A stretch of 49,431 nt of DNA from Rhizobiales bacterium 32-66-11 (lineage in GTDB: Bacteria; Pseudomonadota; Alphaproteobacteria; Rhizobiales; Xanthobacteraceae), in contig NCEH01000080.1 of assembly GCA_002304505.1 (NCBI GenBank), positions 1-49,431 of the forward strand. The letters run 5' to 3'. Position numbers and translations under genes: made by a program. The first letter of the stretch is position 1. Every line of letters starts with the position of its first letter. The notes beneath the pieces are model-generated. The model was given only the letters and a program-made list of their open reading frames with translations, searched no databases and had not been told where the DNA came from. Positions 1 through 9,103 of the stretch are shown here, piece by piece.

Positions 1-239
1 AGGTTGAGGATATAGGTTTCCCCATCCTTGGCCTTGTAGGAGAGGCGCACGGTCTGCGCCTTGATGGTGATGCCGCGCTCGCGCTCGATATCCATGTTGT
101 CGAGCACCTGCTCGGTCATCTCGCGTTCGCTCAAGCCGCCGGTGAGCTGGATCAGCCGGTCGGCGAGCGTGGACTTGCCATGGTCGATGTGCGCGACGAT
201 GGAAAAATTGCGGATATGGGTCTGCGGCGTTGCGGTCAT
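1..239 (-). CDS. lepA: Elongation factor 4 (LepA), N-terminal part, cut by window edge
   Basis: Ribosome-associated translational GTPase that back-translocates or rescues stalled 70S ribosomes. Only about the first 79 codons are present; the rest lies beyond base 1. The visible start matches LepA closely: an ATG at 239, then a short leader, the G1 P-loop AHIDHGKST near residues 16-24, then DRLIQLTGG, and the switch I/G2 region with [15 protein letters not shown], ending in the strand that leads to the G3 motif. The [10 protein letters not shown] wording separates LepA from EF-G and TypA (inference from family knowledge). It is the first gene on the minus strand here, separated from the next minus-strand gene by about 310 bases of repeat-containing spacer, so it probably has its own promoter. 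Confidence 0.93.
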   Translation of the reverse strand, partial: MTATPQTHIRNFSIVAHIDHGKSTLADRLIQLTGGLSEREMTEQVLDNMDIERERGITIKAQTVRLSYKAKDGETYILN

Positions 240-397
240 CCGCGCCGCATAGCACCGGCATTCGGCAGCCACAAGGCGCGCGCGGCTTTTGTCCCTTCCG
301 CGCCGGGGATCGCGGCCGGCCGGCGCGGTGGGTCCGGGGCGCCAGGGCGGCTTCCCCAGGGGCGCCGGCGCGTTCGGAGCAGGTTCGCTCGGGGTCT

Positions 398-521
398 CCC
401 CTCACCCCAGCCCTCTCCCCCTCCGGGAGAGGGGGCTTAAGGTTTTTTGGGGGCGCGTGAAGCGCCCATTCGCCGCCGCGTCATCCCCTCTCCCCCTCGG
501 GGAGAGGGTTGGGGTGAGGGG
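398..521. repeat. Intergenic inverted repeat, ccctcaccccagccctctcccc type
   Basis: The spacer between lepA and the cobalamin-binding-protein homologue (240-553) holds no gene. It contains a C-rich arm at 399-420 and its reverse complement at 499-520 with a single mismatch. A secondary gagaggg/ccctctcc hairpin lies close to each arm. This composition is a common intergenic palindrome in proteobacterial genomes (recalled, not searched). It could form a long hairpin about 120 bases across, downstream of the cobalamin-binding-protein gene and upstream of lepA. Confidence 0.75.
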
Positions 522-553
522 GCAGAGCGAGAAGACCCGCAAAAGCAAAACCC

Positions 554-1366
554 TCAGGCCCCGCGGCCCCGCTCGCTTTCAAAAGCATCAAATAGCGCCA
601 GCAAGGCCTCCAGCCCGTCGGTGAGGGCGGCGGGGCCGGGTTGCAGGATGAGCGTCGACTTGATCTCGTGTAGCCGCCCCGCGCGCACGGCGGGCAGCGC
701 ATCGAACCCGGGGCGGGCGGCGAAGCGGACGGGATTGAACTTCTTGCCGCACCAGGAGCCGATCACCATGTCGGGCGCCCGCGCGATCACCTCCTCTGCG
801 CTCACGAAGCGCTCGCGCGCGGCGCGTCCCGTGGCGCGATTGGCGAAAATGTCGAGGCCGCCGGCGATCTCCACCAATTGCGACACCCAGCCGATGCCGC
901 AGATCATCGGTTCGTCCCATTCCTCGAAATAGACTCTGGGCTTGTGCCGCCGGGCGGCCGCTCGGGTCCGCGCGGTATCCAGCCGCGCTTCCAGATCGGC
1001 GATCAGCGCGGCGCCTTTTTCAACGGCGCCCACAAGTGCGGCGAGCGTCGCGATCATGGCGAAGATGCCGTCGATGCCGCGCTGGTTGAAGACGTGCACT
1101 TCCAGCCCCGCGCGGGCGAGATCGGCGACGATGTCGGCCTGGAGATCGGAAAAGGCCAGCACCAGATCCGGCGCGAGCGCCAGGATTTTGGGCAGGTCCG
1201 CCGAGACGAAGGCGGACACGCGGGGCTTTTCCTTGCGCACGCGGGGCGGGCGCACCGCATAGCCGGAGACGCCGGCGATGCGATGGTCCTCCCCCAGCAG
1301 ATAGAGCGTCTCCACCGTCTCCTCCGTGAGGCAGACGATGCGGCGGGGATAAGGATCGCGTCCCAT
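554..1366 (-). CDS. Cobalamin/Fe-siderophore-type substrate-binding protein (BtuF-like), no signal peptide
   Basis: A 270-residue protein of the BtuF/FecB periplasmic-binding fold (Peripla_BP_2). The body reads as expected: RIVCLTEE at residues 9-16, the VSAFVSAD region near 50, PDLVLAFSDLQADI near 65-80, a conserved PRVYFEEWDEP stretch near 143-153, the IGSWCGKKF motif near 200, and HEIKSTLILQPGPAALTDGL near the C terminus. No N-terminal hydrophobic signal is visible: the protein begins MGRDPYPRRIV. This cytosolic-looking form, annotated as cobalamin-binding protein, is common in Rhizobiales, and its ligand there is unproven. It starts 10 bases after the hemY stop on the same strand, so it is probably the last gene of the hem operon. 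A role in tetrapyrrole or cobalamin handling is inference. Confidence 0.8.
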   Translation of the reverse strand: MGRDPYPRRIVCLTEETVETLYLLGEDHRIAGVSGYAVRPPRVRKEKPRVSAFVSADLPKILALAPDLVLAFSDLQADIVADLARAGLEVHVFNQRGIDGIFAMIATLAALVGAVEKGAALIADLEARLDTARTRAAARRHKPRVYFEEWDEPMICGIGWVSQLVEIAGGLDIFANRATGRAARERFVSAEEVIARAPDMVIGSWCGKKFNPVRFAARPGFDALPAVRAGRLHEIKSTLILQPGPAALTDGLEALLALFDAFESERGRGA

Positions 1367-1376
1367 CCCCGCCCGG

Positions 1377-2842
1377 TCACATGCCGGTGGGGCGGGAGCG
1401 CGGGGCGAGGGCTTCCTCGTCGTCGAGTTCCGGGCCCGGATCGTCCGGCAGCGGCGGCAGGGCGGCGAGGGGCGGAGCCTTGGGCGTCTCCACCTTCGCC
1501 ATCTCGCCCTTGCTCATCTCGCCCCTGGCGTGCTCGGCCGGCGGGAGGCCGTTTGACGGCGGATGGGCGCCGTTCGTCGAGGGTTCGGGCGCGGCGCCAT
1601 TGGTTTCGGCGGGCGGCACGTCGCCGGTCGGGGCGGCCATGGGCTTGGGGGGAATGGCGGCGATGGCGGCGCGCACGCGCTCGGCCTCATGCTCCAGGAT
1701 CGGGGTCGCGGTCACGCCCGGCGGCACGGCCCACACATAGGCGTCGAGCTTGCCGGTAACCGGGGACAGCGGCGCCCATTGGTCGGAGACCACGCCGTCG
1801 GCGATCCAGGCGGGATCGCGCGGCGCGCGCACTGCGCGGGCGGCCCATTCGCGCGCCTTGCCGATATCGCCGTGCTCGCTGGCTTCCAGCTCCGCCATCA
1901 TCAGGCAGATGCGCTGGGTCGGCTCGGCCGCGAGCGGCTGGAGCACGGCGCGTGCCTCGCTGAATTCCAGCGCGTCGATGCAGGCATGGGCGAGCGCGAT
2001 CGCGCTTTCCGGATGGGCCGGCGCCTTGGCGGCGAGCAGGCGGATGCGCTTCAAGCGATCGAGGGCGGCATCGCCCGGGCGCAGGTGCGCGGCGACTTCG
2101 GCGAGTTCGGGATGGGGCGTCGTGGCATAGGCCGTCTCGACGATCTTGAGCGCTTTCTTCAAATCCCCGCTTGCGCCGAGCCCTTGTCGATGCCCTTGGC
2201 CGCCATCTGCTTTTCCAGCACCGCACGGGCGCCGGGATAATCCCCTTCGGCGCAGCGCGCCTCGATCACGGCGTCCGCCGCCCAGGCCAGCGCCGGGGCC
2301 TGTTCGGCCGCCTGTTCCGCCAGCAGGCGCGCGGCGGAAAGATCGCCGGCGCGGCGCGCTTCCATATGCAGGCCGCGCAAGGCGAGCAGGCGGGTGTCGG
2401 GAGACTCCAGCATCAGGCGGAAGCTTGCGCGCGCAAGTTCCGGATCGCCCTCGAACTGGGCGGTCTGGGCCGCCAGAAGATGGGTCAGCGGCTCGTGCGG
2501 CAGCAGGCGGGCGGCGTCCTGGCTGGCCTTCTTTGCGTCCGCGCCATTGCCCGCGCCGATGGCGAGCAGGCCGCGCGAAACGGCGGCCCAGCCCCTTTCC
2601 CGGCGCCGGCGGCGCGAGAAGCGGGCGATCAGGCGCGGCGAGGACAGCAGCAGCGAGATCAGCCGCCACACCATCAGCAGAACGCCGCTGAACAGCGCGA
2701 GGACGGCGAGCGCCACGGGCACGCTGGTTTCCAGCCGCCAGCCTTGCCAGACCATGACGATCTCGCCCGGCCGGTCGGCGAGCCAGGAGGCACCGAACGC
2801 GACGGCGGCGAGCAGAGCGAGGAGGATGACGAGACGGATCAC
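1377..2842 (-). pseudogene. hemY: Heme biosynthesis-associated TPR protein HemY, frameshifted by an internal deletion
   Basis: HemY (COG3898) is an inner-membrane protein with two N-terminal transmembrane helices and a TPR-rich cytoplasmic part, encoded with hemC and hemD in proteobacteria; its exact role is unsettled. The ATG at 2842 overlaps the upstream Mic60 stop (ATGA). The first frame gives the membrane hairpin (residues 1-21 and about 42-67), the RRRRRERGW basic turn and TPR repeats, then ends soon after EKQMAAKGIDKG. The protein resumes in another frame at SGDLKKALKIVETAYATTPHPELAE and runs to RSRPTGM at 1380. Family members recalled from memory have about 40 more residues between these points (a KRRAVLLTARALDLA-like helix pair). 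The junction lies around 2170-2180. So a deletion of roughly 130 bases plus a frame change is likely. The reading frame is broken as given; a sequence error is possible. Confidence 0.82.
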
Positions 2843-4218
2843 GGCACTTTCCCGGAAATGGCAGCGAGGGCCTGGAGATAAAGCGCGCCGACCGCATTGG
2901 CTGCGTTCCGGCGCTGCTGGATCTCGGCGATCAGGGACGTGAGCTTGGCCTTCGTTCCCTGCGGCAGTGCATCGAGCCGCGCGAGCGCGGTGTCGAAATC
3001 GCCGGCGCGCAAAGCCGCAAGCGCCTGGTCGAGCGTCGCCTGGACTTCAGGCGTGGGCGCGGTTTCGGCGGGCCTCACCTTGACCAGGCTTTCGGCGCTG
3101 GACAGAAGGCGGTTCATCACGCTTCCAGCCGTGGACGTCGCTTCCGCGGGGGCATTTCCCGCTTCGGCCGCGGCCTGCTGCAGCCGGCTCGCGAGTTTCG
3201 CGGGCGGAGAAAAGCCGACGCCCGCGACCGCGGCGAAGGGGTCGAGCGTGCCTGCTGTAGCGCCGAGCACGGCGCGGGCGGCATCCAGCTCGGCCGCGAA
3301 CGGGCGGCCGGCAACGATGGCATCGTTCAGAACCGCCAGCACCGCGATGGCGGCGGCGTCGCGGCTTGCGGCGCTCGAAGCGGCCAGGGACTGGTCGAGC
3401 CGGGCGCTGAGGGCGGTCACCTGCTGGCTGGCGCCGGCGGCGGCGGTCGCCGCGTCCTTCGCCGCGCCCTGAAGGTTCTGCTGCCCCTGGCGCAGGGTGG
3501 TAATATCCGCCTGGGCCTGGGCGAAAGCGGCGCGCGCCTGCTCCGGCGACGGCTCCTGGGCGGCGATGGCCTCGATCTTGTCCACCCGCTGGGTCAGCGC
3601 TGCAACCGCGCGCGGATCGGCGGCGCCGCGCGCCTCCAGCGCCCCGATGCGGGCGGCCAGGGGTTGAATGTCGTCGCTCACGCTGACCGTGCCAAGGCGC
3701 GAGGACAGGCCATAGACCACCAGGGCCGCGACCACGGCGCCGCCCACCATGCCGAGCAGCAGCGCAAGCCAGGGCGATGCGCCGCGCGACGCCGGGGCGG
3801 GCGGGGGGATGAGCATGGGCTGGGCGGTGTCGAAGGCGGCCTCGTCGGTGGCCTTCGATGCTTCCGCATTCGGGGCATCCGGGTTCGAAGCGCCCGTGTT
3901 CGAAGCATCCGCGCGCGCCTCTTCGCCTGGCTCGGGCGGGGCGGGGGGCAAAGGATCGTCCACGGTGCCGTCGGGCGCGGCACGGGGCGCCTCGATGGCG
4001 GTTGCGGCTGGGGCGGATCCGATCGCAGCAGATTCGCTCGCTGCGGGCCCGCTCGCGGGAGAGGTCACGGGCGGGGGCTCGTGCGCGGCAGCGGGGTCCG
4101 GGCGTTCCGCCGCCTCCGGCGCAGCGCCAGCTTCGGCTGCGCCGGTCGCGGGAGAGGCGAGCGCCGGGTCCGCCTTCGGACGGGCCGTATCCTCGCGGGT
4201 CGGATCGTCGTGCGCCAT
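2839..4218 (-). CDS. Mic60/mitofilin-like inner membrane protein (COG4223)
   Basis: 459 residues. Residues 1-140 are a low-complexity Ala/Pro/Glu-rich cytoplasmic tail, followed by one transmembrane helix (about 143-168, SPWLALLLGMVGGAVV), then a long Ala/Gln-rich predicted coiled coil (about 175-290, with TLRQGQQNLQG). The C-terminal helical mitofilin-type domain carries LDQALAALRAGDFDTALARLDALP near 400-425 and a closing NAVGALYLQALAAI. Alphaproteobacterial homologues of mitochondrial Mic60 have this layout and this position, between hemD and hemY; they shape intracytoplasmic or envelope membranes (known for the family). A strong aggagg SD precedes the ATG at 4218. It overlaps hemY by 4 bases, so translation is probably coupled. 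A few hemD-proximal bases (4219-4296) separate it from hemD. Confidence 0.85.
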   Translation of the reverse strand: MAHDDPTREDTARPKADPALASPATGAAEAGAAPEAAERPDPAAAHEPPPVTSPASGPAASESAAIGSAPAATAIEAPRAAPDGTVDDPLPPAPPEPGEEARADASNTGASNPDAPNAEASKATDEAAFDTAQPMLIPPPAPASRGASPWLALLLGMVGGAVVAALVVYGLSSRLGTVSVSDDIQPLAARIGALEARGAADPRAVAALTQRVDKIEAIAAQEPSPEQARAAFAQAQADITTLRQGQQNLQGAAKDAATAAAGASQQVTALSARLDQSLAASSAASRDAAAIAVLAVLNDAIVAGRPFAAELDAARAVLGATAGTLDPFAAVAGVGFSPPAKLASRLQQAAAEAGNAPAEATSTAGSVMNRLLSSAESLVKVRPAETAPTPEVQATLDQALAALRAGDFDTALARLDALPQGTKAKLTSLIAEIQQRRNAANAVGALYLQALAAISGKVP

Positions 4219-4296
4219 GGGCCTCCTCGTATTCTTGGTTCCCGGCGGGCCGGTGACAAAGGTTCGACCGTGATCGGCCGGCAGCTTGCCTCTGCC

Positions 4297-5016
4297 TTAC
4301 AGCAAAGTCAGCAGCGCGTCCTCTTCGGCCGTCTCGGCGATCTCGACCGTGCAGCCGGCGGCGGCCAGCGGCGCGGCGATGGCCGACGACAAGCACAAGT
4401 GCCGCAAAGCCCGTAAGAGTTCCTTAACGCCGTCCGCAGCGACGCAATGAAGCAGGGTTTGCGCGCTGCGTGTGGAATAATGCAAGGCGGTGTCGATCCG
4501 GCCCTCGATCAGCGCCGTGCGCGTTGCATCCGCAAGGTTTTGCGCCGGCACCATGGCATAGAGCACGCACAGCGCGACCGCGATCTGGCGCCGGCCGAGC
4601 AAGGCGGCAAGGTCGCCCGCGCGGTCGGCGCCGGCGGCATGGAGGATGCGGGCGCCGGGCGCGAGGCGGGCCGAAAGGAGGGCGGCGAGCGCCTCGATGT
4701 TTCCCTCCGCCTCGATCACATGGGCAAAGCCTGCCGCCCGGGCCTGCGCGCCGGTGCGTGCGCCCACGGTGAATACCGGCAGGCCGCGCAGCGCACTCGC
4801 CTGCGGCCGCGCGGCGAGCGCCCGCACCCCATGCGCACTGGTGAAGGCGAGGGCGGAGAACGGGCCGCGCGGCAGCGGCGCGCCGGTTTCCTTGAAGCGC
4901 AACATGGGATCGCCCACCACACTGTGCCCGAGCGCTTCCAGTCGCGCCCGCGTGCGCGCCGCGCCGGGTTCCGGGCGGGTCAGAAGGATGCGCTGGGGTC
5001 GGGCGGCGAGGGGCAT
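4297..5016 (-). CDS. hemD: Uroporphyrinogen-III synthase
   Basis: Closes and rearranges hydroxymethylbilane to uroporphyrinogen III, the branch point of heme, cobalamin and other tetrapyrroles. From the ATG at 5016 the protein is 239 residues, normal for HemD. Visible features: the opening RILLTRPEPGAARTRARLEALGH (first Rossmann-like lobe), FTSAHGVRALA near 70, TVGARTGAQARAAGF near 95, a second lobe with ARILHAAGADRAGDL, then the returning strand with ALHYSTRSAQTLL and the C-terminal LCLSSAIAAPLAAAG. Sequence conservation in HemD is weak, but SAHGVRAL, VGARTG and YSTRSA together with gene order (hemC just upstream) are convincing. No clear SD precedes 5016. A longer start at 5145 would add a non-conserved 43-residue leader and is less likely. 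Confidence 0.9.
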   Translation of the reverse strand: MPLAARPQRILLTRPEPGAARTRARLEALGHSVVGDPMLRFKETGAPLPRGPFSALAFTSAHGVRALAARPQASALRGLPVFTVGARTGAQARAAGFAHVIEAEGNIEALAALLSARLAPGARILHAAGADRAGDLAALLGRRQIAVALCVLYAMVPAQNLADATRTALIEGRIDTALHYSTRSAQTLLHCVAADGVKELLRALRHLCLSSAIAAPLAAAGCTVEIAETAEEDALLTLL

Positions 5017-5250
5017 GGTGGCGAGGGATCTTGGAAGACCGGGTTTCAGATGAACGATAGCGGGTGCGCGGGTAAAGGGTCCATGCGGGATGTCCCCGCC
5101 TTGACCATCACGCGCAAATGATCCGCGCACCGGCGGAAGGGGCAAGCGGCGTGCGATGGTGCCGCCGTCCCAGCCAAGGCTCCCGATGGGCCAGGACGCC
5201 GCGCGCCCGCCAAAGCCGCGCGGCGTGCCCCCGGCGTGCCCGGCACATAG
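5017..5250. other. hemC-hemD spacer, no gene seen
   Basis: A 234-base gap between two genes of the same pathway on the same strand. It is long for a Rhizobiales hem operon. Reading all six frames I see only compositionally biased open stretches without SD or recognisable domain. No terminator with a U-run is evident, so hemC-hemD cotranscription stays plausible. Confidence 0.5.
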
Positions 5251-6243
5251 CTACAGGCCGAGCGCCCGCGCCGGCGCGCTGGTGCGCAAGTCCGCGCCCA
5301 GATCGGCACCCAGTCGCGCGGCGTCGGCGATGGGCGCGCTGGCGTCGGCCTCGGCGGCGTCGCGTCCGTCCGGGGAGAGCACCAGGCCGCGCAGGCGCAC
5401 CTCGTCCCCGTCCAGGGTCGCGAGCGCGGCGATGGGCGTGCGGCAGGAGCCATCCAGCGCGGCGAGGAACGCGCGCTCGGCGGCGAGCGCGATGCCGGTG
5501 GCGCGGCAGGCGATGGCGGCGATGGCGGCATTGGTGGCCTCATCCGCGATCCGGCACTCGATGGCGACCGCGCCCTGGCCCACGGCGGGCAGGAAATCAT
5601 CGGTGCCGAGGATCACGCTCGCCTCGTGGGCGAGCCCGAGCCGGGTGAGGCCGGCGAGCGCCAGCAAGGTGCCGTCGAAGGTGCCGGAGCGCACTTTGGA
5701 CAGGCGCGTCTGCACATTGCCGCGCAGCAATTGCACCTGGAGGTCGGGCCGCTTGCGCCGCAATTGCGCCTCGCGCCGCAGCGAGGCGGTGCCGATGAGC
5801 GCGCCGGGCCTGAGGTCGGACAGAGCCGCCCCTTCGCGCAGGATCAGCGCGTCGCGCACGTCGGCGCGGGGAAGATAGCCCGCCAAATGCAAACCGTCGG
5901 GCAGAAAGGTCGCCACATCCTTGGCCGAATGGACCGCAAGATCGATGCGCCCGTCCAGCAGCGCTTCCTCGATCTCCTTGGTGAACAGCCCCTTGCCGCC
6001 GGCTTCGGAGAGCGCGCGATCCTGGATCGCATCGCCCGAGGTGCGGATGATCTCGATGGCGATGCTGTCCGCCGGGCGGCCCAGGGCCGCGGCCAAGGCG
6101 TCGCGCACGGCATGGGCCTGCCACAGCGCCAGCGCGCTGCCACGGGTGCCGATGGCGAGGCGGGGCGCAGGGGCGGGAGAGGAAGACGCGTTGGAAGAGG
6201 ACTCGGGGGAGGACATGGGGGAGGGGTTCGTCTCTTGTGTCAT
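5251..6243 (-). CDS. hemC: Hydroxymethylbilane synthase (porphobilinogen deaminase)
   Basis: Polymerises four porphobilinogens into hydroxymethylbilane, using a dipyrromethane cofactor bound to a conserved Cys. The core is intact: [13 protein letters not shown] near the start, [38 protein letters not shown], the [11 protein letters not shown] loop with its Arg pair, [12 protein letters not shown], the [12 protein letters not shown] strand, and the cofactor loop [11 protein letters not shown] with its cysteine. Length is 330 residues from the ATG at 6243; the first 30 or so residues are a Ser/Pro-rich leader. An internal ATG at 6216 would give a 321-residue form, and neither start has a clear SD. 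It is divergent from tsaD with a 97-base shared promoter region (6244-6340), and heads the hemC-hemD-Mic60-hemY cluster. Confidence 0.94.
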   Translation of the reverse strand: MTQETNPSPMSSPESSSNASSSPAPAPRLAIGTRGSALALWQAHAVRDALAAALGRPADSIAIEIIRTSGDAIQDRALSEAGGKGLFTKEIEEALLDGRIDLAVHSAKDVATFLPDGLHLAGYLPRADVRDALILREGAALSDLRPGALIGTASLRREAQLRRKRPDLQVQLLRGNVQTRLSKVRSGTFDGTLLALAGLTRLGLAHEASVILGTDDFLPAVGQGAVAIECRIADEATNAAIAAIACRATGIALAAERAFLAALDGSCRTPIAALATLDGDEVRLRGLVLSPDGRDAAEADASAPIADAARLGADLGADLRTSAPARALGL

Positions 6244-6340
6244 TGGCGCGTACAATGATAGCCGGAATCGCAATGGCATAGAGCGGCGTGGCGGCGCAGG
6301 CCGCAGGGCCCCCGGCGCAGGGGCCGGTCTGGAGGATAAA

Positions 6341-7402
6341 GTGGCGGATCTGCTGGTGCTCGGCATCGAGACCACATGCGACGAAACCTCGGCGGCGGTG
6401 GTGGCGCGCTCGCCGTCCGGGGCCGGCCATGTGCTCGCGAACGTGATCCGCACCCAGGTGGAGGAGCATTCCCCCTATGGCGGCGTGGTGCCGGAGATCG
6501 CCGCCCGCGCCCATGTGGAAGTGCTCGACATCGTCATCGCCGAGGCCATGCGCGCCGCCGGGCTGAATTACGCGAACCTCGCCGCCGTCGCCGCCGCCGC
6601 CGGGCCGGGCCTGATCGGCGGGGTGATCGTCGGCCTCACCACCGCCAAGGCCATCGCCTTGTCCATCCGCCGTCCGCTGGTGGCGGTGAACCATCTGGAG
6701 GCGCATGCGCTGACCGCGCGCCTCACCGACGGCGTCGCCTTTCCCTATCTGCTGCTGCTGGTGTCGGGCGGGCACACCCAATTGCTGGCGGTGGAGGATA
6801 TCGGCCGCTATCGCCGGCTCGGCACCACGCTGGACGATGCCGTGGGCGAAGCCTTCGACAAGGTGGCGAAGATGCTGAGCCTGCCCTATCCCGGCGGGCC
6901 GCAGGTGGAGCAGATGGCGCTTCTGGGCGATGCCCATCGCTTCGCCTTTCCCCGTCCCATGCTGGGGCGGCGCGAGCCGGATTTCTCCCTGTCGGGCCTG
7001 AAGACCGCCGTGCGGCTGGAGGCGGATCGCCTCGCGCCCCTGTCGGACCAGGACGTGTACGACCTGTGCGCCTCGTTCCAGGCGGCGGTGGTGGATCTGA
7101 TCGCCGACCGGGTGCGTGCCGGCGCGCGGGCATTTCGCGATCTCGTCGGCTGCGGGCCGACCGCCTTGGTGGTCGCGGGCGGGGTCGGCGCGAATGGGGC
7201 GATCCGCGAGGCGCTCCAGCGCACGGCGGTGGATCTCGGCACGCGCATGGCTGTGCCGCCGCCGGAATTGTGCACCGACAATGGCGCCATGATCGCCTGG
7301 GCGGGGGCGGAGCGGCTCTCGCGCGGGCTCACCGATCCCCTGAGCATCAGCCCGCGCGCCCGCTGGCCGCTCGATCCCGCCTCCACCGGCGCCAAGGCCT
7401 GA
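6341..7402 (+). CDS. tsaD: tRNA N6-adenosine threonylcarbamoyltransferase
   Basis: Transfers threonylcarbamoyl to A37 of ANN-decoding tRNAs, working with TsaB and TsaE. The GTG at 6341 follows ggagg by 5 bases and places [16 protein letters not shown] at the N terminus, as in the family. Other signatures: [15 protein letters not shown] near 45, the [21 protein letters not shown] nucleotide loop near 85-102, the metal motif NHLEAHA with both histidines, [12 protein letters not shown], the [19 protein letters not shown] lid, [11 protein letters not shown], and the C-terminal [15 protein letters not shown] and [17 protein letters not shown] with the metal-ligand Asp. The length of 353 residues is normal. 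It sits 18 bases upstream of gpsA, a frequent pairing in Alphaproteobacteria, so the two are likely cotranscribed. Confidence 0.96.
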   Translation: MADLLVLGIETTCDETSAAVVARSPSGAGHVLANVIRTQVEEHSPYGGVVPEIAARAHVEVLDIVIAEAMRAAGLNYANLAAVAAAAGPGLIGGVIVGLTTAKAIALSIRRPLVAVNHLEAHALTARLTDGVAFPYLLLLVSGGHTQLLAVEDIGRYRRLGTTLDDAVGEAFDKVAKMLSLPYPGGPQVEQMALLGDAHRFAFPRPMLGRREPDFSLSGLKTAVRLEADRLAPLSDQDVYDLCASFQAAVVDLIADRVRAGARAFRDLVGCGPTALVVAGGVGANGAIREALQRTAVDLGTRMAVPPPELCTDNGAMIAWAGAERLSRGLTDPLSISPRARWPLDPASTGAKA

Positions 7403-7420
7403 GAGAGAGGCCTGAGAGAC

Positions 7421-8422
7421 ATGGCGCAGGCCGGATCTGATTTTTCCCGCATCGGCGTGGTCGGCGCGGGGGCCTGGGGCACGGCGCTCGCCAATGTGGC
7501 GGCCCGCGCCGGGCGGAACGTGACGCTCTACGCGCGCAATCTCGAACAGGCGGCGGACATGGAGGCGCGGCGCGAGAATGTGCGCGGCCTGCCGGGCCTT
7601 CCGCTGGAACCCGGCGTGCGCGTGACCTCCAGGCGCGCGGATCTCACCGCCTGCGATGCGCTGCTTCTGGTGGTGCCGGCGCAGGCGCTGCGGGCGGTGC
7701 TGGCGGACCTCGCCCCGTCCATCGCCGCGGGAACGCCGCTTATCTCCTGCGCCAAGGGCATCGAGCGCGGCACCGGCGCCTTCATGAGCGAGGTGATCGC
7801 CTCAGCCTTGCCGCACGGCCGCGCGGTGGTGCTCTCCGGCCCGAGCTTCGCCCATGATGTTGCCGCCGGCCTGCCCACCGCCGTGACGCTCGCCGCCGCC
7901 GATGGCGGATTGGCGCAGACGCTGGCGGACGCGCTGGGTGGTCCCACCTTCCGCCTTTATCATTCCACCGATGTGCGGGGCGTGGAGATCGGCGGGGCGG
8001 CCAAGAACGTGCTCGCCATCGCCGCCGGCATCGTCGCCGGGCGGCGGCTCGGCGCCAGCGCGGGCGCGGCGCTCACCGCGCGGGGATTCGCCGAATTGCT
8101 GCGCTTCGGGCGTGCGTTCGGCGCGCAGGCGGAGACGCTGACCGGGCTCGCGGGCCTCGGCGACCTCATTCTCACCGCGTCCGGCCCGCAATCGCGCAAT
8201 TTTGCCCTTGGCCTCGCGCTGGGCGAGGGCCGGACGAGCGAAGGCAAGCTCGCGGAAGGCGCCTATACCGCCAGCGTGCTGGTGGAGATGGCGCGGGCGC
8301 AAGGCGTGGACATGCCCATCTGTGCGGCGGTCGATGCGGTGCTGGCGGGCCGGCTCACCATCGCCGGGGCGATCGATGCGCTGATGGCCCGCCCGCAACG
8401 CTCGGAGACCGGTCGGGGATAG
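7421..8422 (+). CDS. gpsA: NAD(P)H-dependent glycerol-3-phosphate dehydrogenase
   Basis: Reduces dihydroxyacetone phosphate to sn-glycerol-3-phosphate for phospholipid synthesis; cytosolic. The 333-residue protein begins [23 protein letters not shown] with the GxGxxG Rossmann loop at about residues 14-20. It then shows [32 protein letters not shown], the [19 protein letters not shown] block, and the catalytic-Lys helix [19 protein letters not shown] (Lys near 194). [36 protein letters not shown] and [23 protein letters not shown] follow near the C terminus. All are textbook GpsA signatures. The start lies 18 bases after tsaD, so an operon is likely. Nothing odd is seen. Confidence 0.96.
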   Translation: MAQAGSDFSRIGVVGAGAWGTALANVAARAGRNVTLYARNLEQAADMEARRENVRGLPGLPLEPGVRVTSRRADLTACDALLLVVPAQALRAVLADLAPSIAAGTPLISCAKGIERGTGAFMSEVIASALPHGRAVVLSGPSFAHDVAAGLPTAVTLAAADGGLAQTLADALGGPTFRLYHSTDVRGVEIGGAAKNVLAIAAGIVAGRRLGASAGAALTARGFAELLRFGRAFGAQAETLTGLAGLGDLILTASGPQSRNFALGLALGEGRTSEGKLAEGAYTASVLVEMARAQGVDMPICAAVDAVLAGRLTIAGAIDALMARPQRSETGRG

Positions 8423-8447
8423 GCTGGAATCGGCTTCAGGGGACAAT

Positions 8448-8555
8448 CGTCATGCGCGGGCTGGTCCCGCGCATCCACGCGGCACCGCTGGCTCCAGCCG
8501 TTCAAGGCCCGCGCGGTCGGCGCGCCGTGGATGGCCGGGACACGCCCGGCCATGA
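8448..8555. repeat. Rhizobiales-type intergenic inverted repeat (cgtcatg...catccacg)
   Basis: The gpsA-ABM gap (8423-8626) holds a 32-base arm at 8448-8479 and its imperfect reverse complement at 8524-8555; both begin or end in cgtcatg and catccacg, around a G/C-rich core. Each arm is also internally palindromic (gcgcggg...cccgcgc; gccggg...cccggc). This form resembles the abundant short palindromic repeats recalled from Bradyrhizobium and relatives. Lying between convergent genes, it may serve as a terminator for both. No gene is seen in the gap. Confidence 0.75.
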
Positions 8556-8626
8556 CGAAGCGAAAGACGGGGAAACGGGCGTGCACCTGCTTTCAGGTGC
8601 GCCCGCACCGCCGGATGCCGCTTGGA

Positions 8627-8926
8627 TCAGAAGCCCTTCACCACCGTGTGGCGATGTTCCATCTGCGGGGCGGCGGCGAAATAGGGGCTCACCAGCGCGC
8701 GCCATTCCTTGAAGGCGGGCGATTCGCGGAAATGGACCATGTGGTCGTCCACGCTGTCCCATTCCACCACCAGGGTATAATGGGTCGGCGTTTCGACCGA
8801 ACGGTCGAGCCGCATGGCGCGGCAGCCGCGGGCGTTCTGGAACAGCGGCACGGCCTTGGTCACGCCGGCTTCGAAATCGGCTTCCTGGCCGGGCGTCACG
8901 GCGATGAGAACGGATTCGTAAACCAT
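8627..8926 (-). CDS. Antibiotic biosynthesis monooxygenase (ABM)-fold protein
   Basis: A 99-residue dimeric alpha-beta barrel protein of the ABM family. Family members include quinol and heme-modifying monooxygenases and many of unknown role, so no substrate can be assigned. The sequence shows the usual single domain: VYESVLIAVTPGQEADFEAGV as strand 1 and helix 1, a middle RSVETPTHYTLVVEWDSVDDHMVHFRESPAFKEW segment (positions about 44-77; strand-helix-helix), then a last strand with HRHTVVKGF. The ATG at 8926 has a clean gggaggaa SD, so the longer upstream extension is rejected. It is convergent with gpsA. In many Rhizobiales a YCII protein sits in this spot, next to the EVE gene; here an unrelated small dimeric-barrel enzyme takes its place (inference from recalled gene order). 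Confidence 0.82.
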   Translation of the reverse strand: MVYESVLIAVTPGQEADFEAGVTKAVPLFQNARGCRAMRLDRSVETPTHYTLVVEWDSVDDHMVHFRESPAFKEWRALVSPYFAAAPQMEHRHTVVKGF

Positions 8927-9103
8927 ATTTTCCTCCCAAAAGGGAGGCGACGGTATCAGGCGACAAGCCGCGCACAACTGTCCGGCGCGGAAAAAATGCC
9001 TTCAGCCACACGCAGCGCGGGCGCGGCCTTCGGCCGGCTTGCCAATCGCCCCGCCCGCTCGCTAGAGCAGATGCTTGCGCATTCAGGCGTCTGGAGTTTC
9101 GCG

